Below are positions 43,361 through 53,024 of a stretch of DNA of 64,000 bases, one piece after another; positions within the stretch are counted from its first letter, which is position 1; each line of letters starts with the position of its first letter. The translations under genes and the position numbers were made by a program. The notes under the pieces are model-generated. The model saw nothing but the letters and a program-made list of their open reading frames with translations, was not told the origin of the DNA and did no database searches. Source of the DNA: Spirosoma rigui (GTDB lineage: Bacteria; Bacteroidota; Bacteroidia; Cytophagales; Spirosomataceae); NCBI RefSeq assembly GCF_002067135.1, contig NZ_CP020105.1:124001-188000 (forward strand). Direction: 5' to 3'.

Positions 43361-43534
43361 ATGAAAGCGCCAATCAGTAAACGGGTTCGACAAATTCTGT
43401 CAGATGCCCGGACGGCCCGCGAACTGGTAAAACAGCTAATCATGAGCCTTCGCACAAACCAGCCGGCCGAAATATGGATTGGTAACGACCGGTATGCATT
43501 GGTCCGCGTAACGGGTCAGCGGTCAATTGTTTAG
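43361..43534 (+). CDS. Small basic protein, unknown
   Basis: 57 residues from the ATG at 43361 (MKAPISKRVRQILSDARTARELVKQLIMSL...). One amphipathic helix is followed by IWIGNDRYALVRVTGQRSI, predicted as two strands. No family is recognised. It lies 35 bp upstream of deoC on the same strand, so co-transcription is possible. Upstream in-frame ATG at 43295 is less likely. Confidence 0.5.
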   Translation: MKAPISKRVRQILSDARTARELVKQLIMSLRTNQPAEIWIGNDRYALVRVTGQRSIV

Positions 43535-43569
43535 TACCCATCGACCCGACAGTGTAGCTCTTTTTTTCC

Positions 43570-44211
43570 GTGAACCACTTATTTCCCTACATCGAACGAA
43601 CGCTGCTGCATCCCGGCGTCACCATCAGTGAGCAATACAGCGCCCTCGACGATGTAACGCAGCTTGGTCTGGCGGGCCTGACCGTCGCGCCGTTCTGGGT
43701 AAAGAAGATCCGGCGCGAACTCGGCGATGACCATCCGGCGGTGCTGTCGGCGGTGGTGGGATATCCCTACGGGTACCAGCGCACGGAGGCCAAGCAACTC
43801 GAAGCCGAACTGGCGTTGAAAGACGGCGCTACCGAAATCGAGGTAGTACTGAATACATCGGCCCTGTTTTCGCCGGCATCGGTCTGGCTTAAAATTGAGT
43901 TCGCCAAGCTGGTTGCGCAGGTTCACGCCCAGGAGAAACTCTTGACGGTGGTACTCGAATCGACCTTGCTGGATCAGGAACAACGCCTGAAAATGATCAA
44001 ACTCGCCACCGACGCGGGCTGCGATTTCCTCAAAAATGAAACAGGTTCGTTCAGCGCACCATTCTCCCTGGATGACGCCCTTCGGTTCCGGGAAGACGTA
44101 CCCAGATCAGTCGGCGTGAAGATCGTGGTCAATGGCGCTGCCGATGACGAAATGGAGCGGCTTGTTGCCGCCGGCGTTGAGCGGCTGGCGCTGGGCCAGC
44201 CGCTGCGATAA
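43570..44211 (+). CDS. deoC: Deoxyribose-phosphate aldolase
   Basis: 213 residues of the DeoC TIM barrel: IERTLLHPGVT near the N-terminus, GLAGLTVAPFWVKKIRREL, VVGYPYGYQRTEAKQLEAELALKDGATEIEVVLN, and the Schiff-base lysine region CDFLKNETGSFSAPF, followed by VGVKIVVNGAADDE (second lysine). It cleaves 2-deoxyribose 5-phosphate to glyceraldehyde 3-phosphate and acetaldehyde in deoxynucleoside catabolism. The usual lysine motif KTSTGF is KNETGSF here, a mild deviation. The start is GTG at 43570. Confidence 0.9.
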   Translation: MNHLFPYIERTLLHPGVTISEQYSALDDVTQLGLAGLTVAPFWVKKIRRELGDDHPAVLSAVVGYPYGYQRTEAKQLEAELALKDGATEIEVVLNTSALFSPASVWLKIEFAKLVAQVHAQEKLLTVVLESTLLDQEQRLKMIKLATDAGCDFLKNETGSFSAPFSLDDALRFREDVPRSVGVKIVVNGAADDEMERLVAAGVERLALGQPLR

Positions 44212-44327
44212 GCTATGCAGCCGTAAAGAACCTATCGGGAAGCAGTATACCGTAATCCCTACAATCAGGGAACGGCCCTGACACCACAACCAGCAACTGA
44301 CGCCACGAGGTCGTTACGCCAATTTCC

Positions 44328-46502
44328 TTACAACGCTTCGGATATTTCGAGTACTACGCTCGTTCGGCGGTCGTTGACGACCGGGTTCAGGCCAATCGTC
44401 ATCAGGAAATCGCCTGAGTACGTGAGGGTGTTGTTGATGGGCGATTTCGCCCCCGGCATCAGGTTCGTTTCCTGAACGGTGTACCGTTTGCCGGGCTGCA
44501 GACCCCGCAGCCGGATGGGCGGCAGTTCGCTGCCGGCTTTGAACCGGCTATTCACCAGGTACGCAAACAACACCGCTTTATCCTGCTTTTCACTCACGTA
44601 CAGAACCGACGCGATGTCGTTTGTGTAGGGCGACTGGAGCCGGAACAGGTCACCCTGGTATATGACTGGTTTAAGCCGTTCGTAGGTTTTCAACGCCTGC
44701 TGACTAAACGCCAGGTCGTTGGCCGACAGGTTGTTCACGACAATGTCGTACCCCAGTTTTCCCATCATTGCTACGTCAGTTCGGAACTTGATGGGGAAGT
44801 TGCCCCAGTCGGTGATGTGGTTGCAGCTGGCAATAGCCGGAAAAAACATCGAATAGTTATACTGGATGAACAGCCGCTCGGCGGGGCTGGTATTGTCGCT
44901 GGGCCAGTATTCGGTAAAGTACTTCAGCGCCCCGTAGTCGACCCGCGCCCCGCCCCCCGAACACAGCATCATGGGCACCGTGGGGTATTTGGCCCGCAAC
45001 CGTTCCAGCACCTGGTACAACCCCCGAACGTAGTCGACGTACAGGTGGCTGGTCGGATTCACCGCCGAGTAAGCGTTGTAAATGACGGCATTACAATCCC
45101 ATTTGATGTAGGCTAATTTTGGATTTTTGGTAAACAGGTTATCAACTACCCCATACACAAACGCCTGCACCTTGGGGTTGGAGAGGTCAAGCACCTGCTG
45201 GTTCCGGAATACAGCGTCGGGTCGGTTGGGCAGTTTAATGACCCAGTCGGGGTGTTTCGTGTAGAGTTCGCTTTTGGGGTTCACCATCTCCGGTTCAATC
45301 CAGATCCCGAACTTAACCCCGGCGGCTTCGGCTTTCTGCACGAGATAGCCCAGGCCGTGGGGTAGTTTGGCTTTGTTTTCCTGCCAGTCGCCCAGACCGG
45401 CATTGTCGCTGTTGCGCGGAAACGTATTACCAAACCAGCCATCGTCCAGCAGGAACAGGTCAACGCCGAGTTTCTTTCCATCGTTGAACAGATCGACCAG
45501 CCGGGATTCGTCGAAATTAAATTGCGTCGCTTCCCAGTTGTTGAGCAGCGTGAGCCGGTCCCCTTTCCCCTGCGGAATCCGGTGGTTGCGGGCCCAGCGG
45601 TGCAGGCTGCGGCTGGCCCCACCCGTGCCCTGGTCCGAATAGGTGTAGATCAGCGCGGGGGTGGTGAAGTCGCGGCCCGGTTCGAGCGTGTACTCCGATG
45701 CATAGGGATTGATGCCCGCCAGCACCCGCAGGTTATGGTACGGGTCCAGCTCGAACTGAAACTGAAAGTTACCCGACCAGGCCAGCGTCCCGGCCAGTAC
45801 GTCGCCCTGCTCTTCCTGCGCGGGCTGGTTGAGCGATAGTACGAACATGGGCGACTGAAGCATCTGGGCACGGGTGCCGAGCTTACTGTCCAGCACTTTC
45901 ATCCCCGCCGTCAGCGCCGTTTCTTCGGGCCGCACTTCGCTGGCCCAGTTGCCGTGGTAGTGCGTCAGGTAGTACTGATGAGCCGATAAATAAAGGTTAG
46001 CCGATGCATATTTCTGCAACCGGATGTCTTTTTTCTCCGAGTGCCGGATCGTCGACCAGCTTTCCACGACATCTTCGTTCTGGTAAGCCCGAAAGTTCAG
46101 TGTCACCTCGAACGGGTACTGCGGGTCTTTCAGCGAAATGGTCGTCAGCGTCACGCCCGCCCCGGCAGGTTTGGTTTCGTGCCGCATATACACCAGATCG
46201 ATCGACGGGTTGCCGTCGGCGTGGGTGGCCTGCACAGCGGGCTCGAGCAGGCTGCGCGATCCGGCGGGTGTATAAGCTGAGTTATAGTACTCCGAATACC
46301 CTTCGTTCAAATGCGTTATTCCCGGCAGGCGCCCATACTCCGCAGCCTGCTGCAGGCGCTTGCCGTGGTGAACCGTCATCAGGTGGCCGTCCGCATCGAC
46401 CCGCAGCACAAGGGCCGTGCGGTTAGTTTCAATAGGAATGTCGATGGGGGCAGCGGCCGCCGAAACCGTGGCAACAACCAGTAAAGCAAGGAGAAAACGC
46501 AT
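44328..46502 (-). CDS. GH36 alpha-galactosidase, secreted
   Basis: 724 residues with signal peptide MRFLLALLVVATVSAAAA. N-terminal beta-sandwich, then the GH36 barrel with NNWEATQFNF, LLDDGWFGNTFPRN, GIWIEPEMVNP, the nucleophile in YIKWDCNAV and the acid/base in YWPSDNTSPAERLFIQ. Both catalytic aspartates are present. It removes terminal alpha-galactose from oligosaccharides such as raffinose or from galactomannan. It lies next to another secreted-protein gene on the same strand, with no transporter adjacent. Confidence 0.94.
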   Translation of the reverse strand: MRFLLALLVVATVSAAAAPIDIPIETNRTALVLRVDADGHLMTVHHGKRLQQAAEYGRLPGITHLNEGYSEYYNSAYTPAGSRSLLEPAVQATHADGNPSIDLVYMRHETKPAGAGVTLTTISLKDPQYPFEVTLNFRAYQNEDVVESWSTIRHSEKKDIRLQKYASANLYLSAHQYYLTHYHGNWASEVRPEETALTAGMKVLDSKLGTRAQMLQSPMFVLSLNQPAQEEQGDVLAGTLAWSGNFQFQFELDPYHNLRVLAGINPYASEYTLEPGRDFTTPALIYTYSDQGTGGASRSLHRWARNHRIPQGKGDRLTLLNNWEATQFNFDESRLVDLFNDGKKLGVDLFLLDDGWFGNTFPRNSDNAGLGDWQENKAKLPHGLGYLVQKAEAAGVKFGIWIEPEMVNPKSELYTKHPDWVIKLPNRPDAVFRNQQVLDLSNPKVQAFVYGVVDNLFTKNPKLAYIKWDCNAVIYNAYSAVNPTSHLYVDYVRGLYQVLERLRAKYPTVPMMLCSGGGARVDYGALKYFTEYWPSDNTSPAERLFIQYNYSMFFPAIASCNHITDWGNFPIKFRTDVAMMGKLGYDIVVNNLSANDLAFSQQALKTYERLKPVIYQGDLFRLQSPYTNDIASVLYVSEKQDKAVLFAYLVNSRFKAGSELPPIRLRGLQPGKRYTVQETNLMPGAKSPINNTLTYSGDFLMTIGLNPVVNDRRTSVVLEISEAL

Positions 46503-46614
46503 AAGAGCTCGTCGGGAATACGGACCAGAATTCAGGAAAAGGGCAAGTTACGGCCGAAAAGCCAACAAGCACGCCATCCCCCCACCCTCGACCATCCGAT
46601 TACGGGTCAGCCGC

Positions 46615-47436
46615 TTATTTTGGCTGAACACCGGCCGTTGCCTTAGGACGCGAGGTATACTCCGTCAGTCGAAACACCTCTTGCCGAACCACGTCGAACG
46701 TGCGCGTGGCCTGCCCCCGGACTTTCGCGCCCTCGGTCGACGCACCCGCCGGATCTGGGCTGGCTACGGCGCTCAGGTTGGCTACGGTTTGCACCATTGC
46801 CATACCGTAGCCTTTCTCGCTCCCGTTCGGCACCACCAGCCGCGACATATCCCAGCCCCCGATGACGTTATCCCTGACGCGGGTAGCCGCCACCCGTTTT
46901 AGCGGGGCAACCAGGCCGGACCAGTCGGCTGCGGGGTCGCGAAGCCGGATGTAATCAAGCACCACGAGCGGGGTCTTGTCGGGGGCGAAGTCCGGATTGA
47001 ATACGGCATCCACCGTTTCCCAGATCTCCATTTTAACGACGGGTGCCGTAGCCCGGTCGCGTTTCTGCAGATCGGCCATCCGGCTTTGCACACTATCGCC
47101 ATAAACCTTGGCCATGCCCGCCGGCGACCCTCCTTTGATGCTCATCGTGGGTGTCACAATCACCGTTACGTAGTCGTACTCGGCGGGGTTGGTGTTCGAA
47201 CTCATCTGCTTGGCCATCATGTACCAGCCAATCAGGTTACCTTCATTGACCGCTACCTGGTTGACGGCCTTCCACTCACGCTCCACGGGCAGCGCATCCT
47301 GGATGGTCAGACCGGGCGACAGTTTGTGGTAGATCAGGTAGGTGTATGTTTTGGTCTGCGCCACAACTGCTGACGAACCCAGAAACAGCACACCAACAAG
47401 CAGGAAAAGAACAGATCGTAAACCGAAGCGGATCAT
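46615..47436 (-). CDS. Secreted protein of unknown function
   Basis: 273 residues with signal peptide MIRFGLRSVLFLLVGVLFLGSSAVVAQ. The mature part has two similar-looking segments, one around IYHKLSPGLTIQDALPVEREWKAVNQ ... GNLIGWYMMAK and one around LDYIRLRDPAADWSGLVAPLKRVAA ... DNVIGGWDMSRL, suggesting two ferredoxin-like (Dabb-like) repeats. Family not recognised. It is 112 bp upstream of the alpha-galactosidase gene on the same strand, so it may be co-transcribed. The stretch 47437-47598 upstream holds no gene. Confidence 0.72.
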   Translation of the reverse strand: MIRFGLRSVLFLLVGVLFLGSSAVVAQTKTYTYLIYHKLSPGLTIQDALPVEREWKAVNQVAVNEGNLIGWYMMAKQMSSNTNPAEYDYVTVIVTPTMSIKGGSPAGMAKVYGDSVQSRMADLQKRDRATAPVVKMEIWETVDAVFNPDFAPDKTPLVVLDYIRLRDPAADWSGLVAPLKRVAATRVRDNVIGGWDMSRLVVPNGSEKGYGMAMVQTVANLSAVASPDPAGASTEGAKVRGQATRTFDVVRQEVFRLTEYTSRPKATAGVQPK

Positions 47437-47598
47437 GGGAAAGAGCGGGTAAGGTAGCGTCGTTGCGATCAGGAAAGCCCGGCCGTTACCGCCTTTACTC
47501 GGCTCGGGCGCTATGCGGTCCGTCTTTCTGTACCGGTCTGCCCCCGAAACGCGGCTTCACCGGGTCGTTGGGTGTTCACCACGAAACAGACGCTGTGA

Positions 47599-47656
47599 TT
47601 CTAAGGAGTTTCTAAGATGCGTTTAAGTGAGCTCTAAGAACTGGATGCGTACTTTG
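47599..47656 (+). promoter_or_regulatory. Trehalose-locus promoter box, copy A (four 11-bp-period direct repeats)
   Basis: TTCTAAG at 47599 and 47610, GTTTAAG at 47621 and CTCTAAG at 47632, exactly 11 bp apart, then 11 bp and TACTTTG at 47650-47656. Copy B upstream of the otsAB-like gene (53253-53310) has identical spacing and long identical stretches. Direct repeats with one-helical-turn period just upstream of the -7 element resemble sites of OmpR/PhoB-type activators. Confidence 0.85.
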
Positions 47657-47693
47657 TTCTGGTTCGCCCCTGAACCCCTTAATCCGGACGCTC

Positions 47694-47822
47694 ATGATCC
47701 CGTCATTACTAGCTGTACTCCTTACGCTTCCGTTCATCGCCGTGGCCCTGCTCGCTTTTAATATCTGGAAGCTTGTCCGGATGATTCAGGAACGGCTTCA
47801 GACCGAAGGCCTTTTGACATAA
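47694..47822 (+). CDS. 42-residue membrane peptide heading the TreZ-like operon
   Basis: MIPSLLAVLLTLPFIAVALLA then FNIWKLVRMIQERLQTEGLLT: one transmembrane helix and a short amphipathic basic tail. It begins 38 bases after the TACTTTG box of copy A, almost the same distance as the otsAB-like start from copy B (37), which supports it as the real first gene. It ends 90 bp before the TreZ-like gene. No family recognised. Confidence 0.55.
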   Translation: MIPSLLAVLLTLPFIAVALLAFNIWKLVRMIQERLQTEGLLT

Positions 47823-47912
47823 CCAGCGTACCGCTGACTAACAACCCGCGGGCGTAAAAACCAACTAAACCGTTGATTACTGGTTTTACCGTAACAACAT
47901 AGTGCGCAGAGG

Positions 47913-49625
47913 ATGGACCAGACAACAGTAAGCAGACGATTAATCGGGGTGACATTCACCGCCGAACAGAAAGCGAATGTCGTGGTGTGGGCTCCGCGTG
48001 CCAACCAGGTAGCCATTACCGTAAATGGCGATACCCATACGCTGCCCCTGACAAGCGACGATACGGGTTACTGGACGGTAACAACGGATCAGCTCAAACC
48101 CGGCGACCTCTATTCATTCGTGATCGATGGCGAGAAAGAATATGCCGATCCGGCTTCGCTCGCCCAGCCCCAGGGCGTATACGGCCCTTCGCAGGCGTTC
48201 GATACCCGGACGTTTTATTGGGAAGAGTCGTGCTGGGTAAATCCGCCCCTCGACGAGTACATCCTGTATGAACTCGACACCTATACCTTTACGCCCGAAG
48301 GCACGTTCAAAGCCGTTGTCAACAAACTCGGCTACCTGAAAAGCCTGGGCATCAACGCCATCGTGATCCGGCCCGTGACACCCTTCCCGGACTCACGCAA
48401 CTGGTCGTCCGACGGGGTGTTTCTCTACGCCGTGCAGGCATCCTACGGCGGACCGGCGCAGCTTCAGCAGCTTATCAACGCCTGCCACGTGAAAGGTATC
48501 GCCGTGATCATGGACCTCGCCTATAACCAGCTCGACGGCCACGGCAATTCGTTCAGTGACTGCCGTACCTATCCCAGCCGCCGGCAAAGTCATCAGCACC
48601 CGAGTAAACCCACGCATGCCAACGAGGCCCAGCAGGAAGCCGGACGACGTTACCTGGTGGAGAATGCGTTGATGTGGTTCCGCGATTTTCATGTCGACGC
48701 GCTACGCCTGAATGCCGCCCATACCCTGCCCGAATCCGAACGGCTCCTGAAAGAAATCAGACAGCAGACGAATACGCTGTCGGCCTCAACGGGTCGCCAC
48801 CATTACCTGCTCATCGAGAACGGGGTAAATTTAACCTCGGCGGTGGAGGCCGACGAACCCGCCAGCCAGCCTATGCAAGTGCTGGGTCACGAGGGCTACA
48901 GCACGTATTGCGTGGAGCATGAACTGAGCCGCCACCTGACCAAAACCTACCGGGAAGACTATATCTACGACGAACCATTTTCGACCGTTCTGCGGGACCT
49001 CTTCGACCGGCAAACCGAACCCGTGTCGGGCAGCCCGTTCGTACTGTTTTCCCAGCCGCACGAACGGATGCCGACAGCCGGCGATTGTTCGGGTCAGCCC
49101 ATCAGCCTCGACCTGCTGAAGCTGATGGCCGGGTCGATCATGGTTAGCCCTTATATTCCCACCCTGTTCATGGGAGAAGAATGGGGCGTAACGAATCCAT
49201 TTGACCTGGCCCAGCCCGAATCGTCGGAAACGGGTACCGATTCGCACCCGGCCTTACCCTGGGACATGCTGGATCAGCAGCCGAACAAAATGCTGTTCGA
49301 CTATTATCAGACGCTCACGGCGCTACGCCGTCAGCAGCCGGCGCTGCACCACCTGAACCCCAGGGAGATTGACGTTATCCAGCACAAAGAGCAGCAAACG
49401 ATGCTGCTGCACCGCTGGCACGGAGCAAGTGACATCATCTGCCTGCTCAACTTCTCGGCCGAACCCCAGTCGATCACCATACCGGTGCTCAACAAAACGT
49501 GGTGCAAACTCCTCGACTCAGCCGATCCGCGGTGGTCCGGCCCCGCAGCTTCGCCCGATGACCTTTCCGATGCCGAAACCCTCACGCTGCAGCCTGAATC
49601 GATCGTGGTGTACAAGGCACAATAG
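47913..49625 (+). CDS. TreZ-like (maltooligosyl-trehalose trehalohydrolase) GH13 protein, probably catalytically inactive
   Basis: 570 residues with TreZ layout: an N-terminal CBM48-like domain (VVVWAPRANQVAITVNG) and a GH13 barrel with the TreZ-like ENALMWFRDFHVDALRLNAAHTL stretch. The conserved GH13 regions are altered. Region I MDLAYNQ has Gln206 instead of His; region II ALRLNAAH has Asn267 where the nucleophile Asp belongs; region IV QPHERMP has Glu384 in place of the transition-state Asp. The region III glutamate (Glu302) is kept. No TreY gene, the usual partner, is visible. It belongs to a trehalose locus with TreS and OtsA-OtsB, so a regulatory or binding role is plausible. A real enzyme with unusual chemistry cannot be excluded. 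Confidence 0.8.
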   Translation: MDQTTVSRRLIGVTFTAEQKANVVVWAPRANQVAITVNGDTHTLPLTSDDTGYWTVTTDQLKPGDLYSFVIDGEKEYADPASLAQPQGVYGPSQAFDTRTFYWEESCWVNPPLDEYILYELDTYTFTPEGTFKAVVNKLGYLKSLGINAIVIRPVTPFPDSRNWSSDGVFLYAVQASYGGPAQLQQLINACHVKGIAVIMDLAYNQLDGHGNSFSDCRTYPSRRQSHQHPSKPTHANEAQQEAGRRYLVENALMWFRDFHVDALRLNAAHTLPESERLLKEIRQQTNTLSASTGRHHYLLIENGVNLTSAVEADEPASQPMQVLGHEGYSTYCVEHELSRHLTKTYREDYIYDEPFSTVLRDLFDRQTEPVSGSPFVLFSQPHERMPTAGDCSGQPISLDLLKLMAGSIMVSPYIPTLFMGEEWGVTNPFDLAQPESSETGTDSHPALPWDMLDQQPNKMLFDYYQTLTALRRQQPALHHLNPREIDVIQHKEQQTMLLHRWHGASDIICLLNFSAEPQSITIPVLNKTWCKLLDSADPRWSGPAASPDDLSDAETLTLQPESIVVYKAQ

Positions 49626-49644
49626 GACCGTAGCAACCGGCAGC

Positions 49645-49687
49645 AAAAAGCGAATGCCGTTACGTCGAGTAACGCCATTCGCTTTTT
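49645..49687. terminator. Bidirectional terminator between TreZ-like and TreS genes
   Basis: AAAAAGCGAATG and CATTCGCTTTTT, with an inner CGTTAC/GTAACG pairing, form a long stem with A and T tracts in the convergent gap. Confidence 0.85.
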
Positions 49688-49703
49688 CGTAAAGGCACCC
49701 TGT

Positions 49704-52700
49704 TTATTTATCCAGAATCGACTTGACGATCTGGAGTGGCACCCGTACCCAGTCGGGACGGTGGCTGAGTTCATCCGCCAGGCTGGCAATGGACATTTCG
49801 AGCAGATACGTCTCGATCATCATCTGCTGCTCATCAGGCTGGGCGGGGACGAACGAGCTACCGCGAACGGTTTCCAGGTATGATTTGAGAAAGAAACCAC
49901 GCATGTAATGTATCCACAGATCTGCGTAGGGCAGCAGCCGCATCGTTTCTTCGGCCGGCACCTGGTTATTGTTCAGGAAGCCCTCATAGGTCACGTAGTA
50001 GAACGACCGGATCATGGACGCCACATCGCGCAGCGGTGACCGTTTCAGCCGCCGTTCGCTGTAACTGCGGGCCGGATCGCCCCCGAAATCCTGAATGGCA
50101 ATATCCCGTCCCGTCACCATGATCTTCTCCAGCTTCAGATCGCCGTGAATCCGAATTTTGGCCGTATCGAGCTTTTTGCTGTAAATCCGCCGAAAGGTAG
50201 TCAGCACCTCTTCTTTGCGCCCCATCAGTTGCTCCACGTCTTTCCGGACGGTGTCGGGCAGTGCTTTTACCGACGCTTTCTGGATCTGGTCACTCTCGCG
50301 AACGAGCGATTGCAGGGCCGAAAAGAGCGACCGCTGGTAGTGGAGAGAGAAGTCTTCGGGCGCAAAATCCTTCTGATCTTTGCCCGAAGCCAGTGCCTGG
50401 TGCATCTGCCCGATCCGGATACCCAGCAACCGGGCCTGCTCGGCCGCCCGCCGTCCCAGCAGTTCCTGGGTTTCGAACGGTAAGTCGTCGAAGGCAACCG
50501 GCTCGATCAACGTGCCGCGGTGGGCGTCGGTGGCGAGGGCCAGCTGTTCGGCGTCACGCGCCAGGATACGCTCGATGAAATTGTTGATCCGTTCCAGTAC
50601 ATACCCCTGGCCGTCACCGTGGTTATCGACCATTTCCTGCATGGTACCCAGCATGATCGGTTTATCGGCGGTGGCGAGTTCGACCGTACCCGCAAACGTA
50701 GGCACGTGCTCGAACTGGGCCGTTTCCGACAGGAAGCGGGTAATTTCGTTGTCCGGATTAACCAGCAGATCGACCTTGCGGTAGAGCTTCAGCAGGTAGC
50801 AGTTGTCGTAGCTGATCGACGCGTAGCCGGGGCCGGTCGGGATCAGCTTCGTCTTGATCTCTTTGTGTTCCTGCGCGTAGGTATCCAGCGCGGGCGTACT
50901 CTGAAACAACAACGTACCCGCCGGGGCCGACGAGCCGCTGCCGACCATAGTCTGCAACAGCGCCTGCTGTACTTCGGTCATGTACAGGCCATCGCAGAGA
51001 ATACCCGTTTCCTCGCCAACGGTCAGACCGGCAATCACCGACTGCGGGCAGCTTTCACTTAATTTATCCGCTACGGCACCCCGCGCCAGCGCCACGATCA
51101 GCTGAAACGTTTCGGGCAGGCCGCGCTCGTAGGATACCTCAAGCAGTAGAGCGTAGGCGTTTCCGTCGGCGAGCGGCAGGGTGGCACTGTTGGTAATGAC
51201 AATACCATGAATCGGATGGCCTTTCCCGGCAAACCAATCGGTTTTGAGCAGATAATCGGGCAGCACATCGGCTTCAAGTTTTTCCCGGTTGCGGCTATTC
51301 AGCAGCTCGTCCCAGTTCCTGACCTGCAGCGAGGGCACGTTGGCCGAATCGGTAAGTTCGACGTTCGTTTTTTCCAGCACAAACCACTGGTAGTCGTGGG
51401 GTGCCAGCGTAAAGAAGTATGTTTCTTTCTCTGATACGGACGGAAACGCATTCTTGCTGAATACCTCTACCGGCACGTATCCTTTAAAGCCGGGGAGTTC
51501 CACTTCGGCGGGCTGGGCGTATTTCGACAGGTTGATAACGATCAGCAGCGTTTCGTCTTCGTAAGTCCGCGTAAAAGCCAGCACCTTGGGGTTTTCGACG
51601 GTCAGGAAAACCAGATCGCCCCGCCCGAAGGCCTTGTGCATTTTGCGCAGGTTGATCATGCGCTTCATGAACCAGAACAGCGAAGACGTATTCCGGCGCT
51701 GGGTTTCCACGTTGACCGATTCGTAGTGGTATTCCGGATCGAGCACCGTGGGCAGATACAGCTTTTGCGGGTTCGTGCTCGAAAAACCGGCGTTGCGGTC
51801 CGGCGACCACTGCATGGGCGTCCGGACTCCGTCGCGGTCGCCCAGGTATACGTTATCGCCCATGCCGATTTCATCCCCGTAGTAGATAACGGGTGTACCG
51901 GGCAGCGAGAAGAGTAGGCTGTTAAGCAGTTCTATCTTCTTGCGATTGTTGCCCATCAGGGGCGACAGCCGGTGCCGGATACCGAGGTTGATCTTGGCTT
52001 TGGGGTCTTTGGCGTACGTCTTGTACATGTAGTCCCGTTCCTCATCGGTCACCATTTCGAGGGTCAGCTCGTCGTGGTTGCGCAGGAAAATGGCCCACTG
52101 GCAGGTGTCGGGGATAGCGGGCGTCTGGTCAAAGATATCCGTGATCGGGTACCGGTCCTCCATCTGTAACGCCATGAACATCCGCGGCATGACGGGGAAG
52201 TGGTAGTTCATGTGGCACTCGTCGCCATCACCAAAATACGAAGCCGAATCTTCGGGCCACATGTTGGCCTCGGCCAGGAATACGACACCCGGAAAATGAT
52301 CGTCAATATGTTTCCGTAGTTTTTTCAGGAAAGCGTGCGTCTCGGGCAGGTTCTCGCCATTGGTTCCTTCGCGCTCGAAGAGATACGGTACGGCATCGAG
52401 CCGGAAACCGTCGACCCCCAGTTCGCACCAGTAATCGATCATCTTGAAGACTTCGCCCTGCACCAGCGGGTTGTCGTAGTTGAGGTCGGGTTGGTGGTGA
52501 AAGAACCGGTGCCAGTAGTACTGCTGGGCTTCCTGATCCCAGGTCCAGTTGGAGGTTTCGAAATCCTGAAAAATAATCCGGACATCCTTGTACTGGGTCG
52601 GGTCGTCGGTCCAGACGTAGTACGCACGTTCGGGCGAGTCTTTGGGAGCCCGCCGGGCGCGCTGAAACCAGGGATGCTGATCGGACGAGTGGTTGATGAC

Positions 52701-53024
52701 CAGCTCGGTGATAACTTTCAGGTTACGCTGGTGCGCTTCCTCCAGAAACCGCTTGAACTGCTCAATGGTGCCGTAAGACGGATTGATGGTGTAGTAATCG
52801 GCAATGTCATACCCATCGTCGCGCAGCGGAGACGGGTAAAAGGGCAGCAGCCAGATGGCCGTAACGCCTAGTTCCTGCAGGTAATCCAGTTTCTCGAGCA
52901 GGCCCTGGAAGTCTCCGATTCCATCGCTATTTCCGTCCCGAAAGGCTTTAATATGCAATTCATAGATGATGGCATCTTTATACCAGTGTAGATTCTCGAA
53001 TAGTTCTGTGTTGCTCTTTACCAT
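49704..53024 (-). CDS. treS: Trehalose synthase (TreS) fused to maltokinase (Pep2-like)
   Basis: 1,106 residues from the ATG at 53024 (MVKSNTELFENLHWYKDAI), the usual TreS start. The GH13 part (about 1-550) has all catalytic regions: DGFRLDAVPYL (nucleophile), FLAEANMWPED (acid/base) and FLRNHDELTLEM. The C-terminal part is maltokinase: IRIHGDLKLEKIMV and IQDFGGDPARSYSERRLKRSPLRDVASM (usual motif DFEGEP). It interconverts maltose and trehalose and phosphorylates maltose to maltose 1-phosphate, feeding glycogen synthesis through GlgE. Longer frames from ATG 53126 or GTG 53156 exist but lack family support. The gene is divergent from the otsAB-like gene. Confidence 0.93.
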   Translation of the reverse strand: MVKSNTELFENLHWYKDAIIYELHIKAFRDGNSDGIGDFQGLLEKLDYLQELGVTAIWLLPFYPSPLRDDGYDIADYYTINPSYGTIEQFKRFLEEAHQRNLKVITELVINHSSDQHPWFQRARRAPKDSPERAYYVWTDDPTQYKDVRIIFQDFETSNWTWDQEAQQYYWHRFFHHQPDLNYDNPLVQGEVFKMIDYWCELGVDGFRLDAVPYLFEREGTNGENLPETHAFLKKLRKHIDDHFPGVVFLAEANMWPEDSASYFGDGDECHMNYHFPVMPRMFMALQMEDRYPITDIFDQTPAIPDTCQWAIFLRNHDELTLEMVTDEERDYMYKTYAKDPKAKINLGIRHRLSPLMGNNRKKIELLNSLLFSLPGTPVIYYGDEIGMGDNVYLGDRDGVRTPMQWSPDRNAGFSSTNPQKLYLPTVLDPEYHYESVNVETQRRNTSSLFWFMKRMINLRKMHKAFGRGDLVFLTVENPKVLAFTRTYEDETLLIVINLSKYAQPAEVELPGFKGYVPVEVFSKNAFPSVSEKETYFFTLAPHDYQWFVLEKTNVELTDSANVPSLQVRNWDELLNSRNREKLEADVLPDYLLKTDWFAGKGHPIHGIVITNSATLPLADGNAYALLLEVSYERGLPETFQLIVALARGAVADKLSESCPQSVIAGLTVGEETGILCDGLYMTEVQQALLQTMVGSGSSAPAGTLLFQSTPALDTYAQEHKEIKTKLIPTGPGYASISYDNCYLLKLYRKVDLLVNPDNEITRFLSETAQFEHVPTFAGTVELATADKPIMLGTMQEMVDNHGDGQGYVLERINNFIERILARDAEQLALATDAHRGTLIEPVAFDDLPFETQELLGRRAAEQARLLGIRIGQMHQALASGKDQKDFAPEDFSLHYQRSLFSALQSLVRESDQIQKASVKALPDTVRKDVEQLMGRKEEVLTTFRRIYSKKLDTAKIRIHGDLKLEKIMVTGRDIAIQDFGGDPARSYSERRLKRSPLRDVASMIRSFYYVTYEGFLNNNQVPAEETMRLLPYADLWIHYMRGFFLKSYLETVRGSSFVPAQPDEQQMMIETYLLEMSIASLADELSHRPDWVRVPLQIVKSILDK

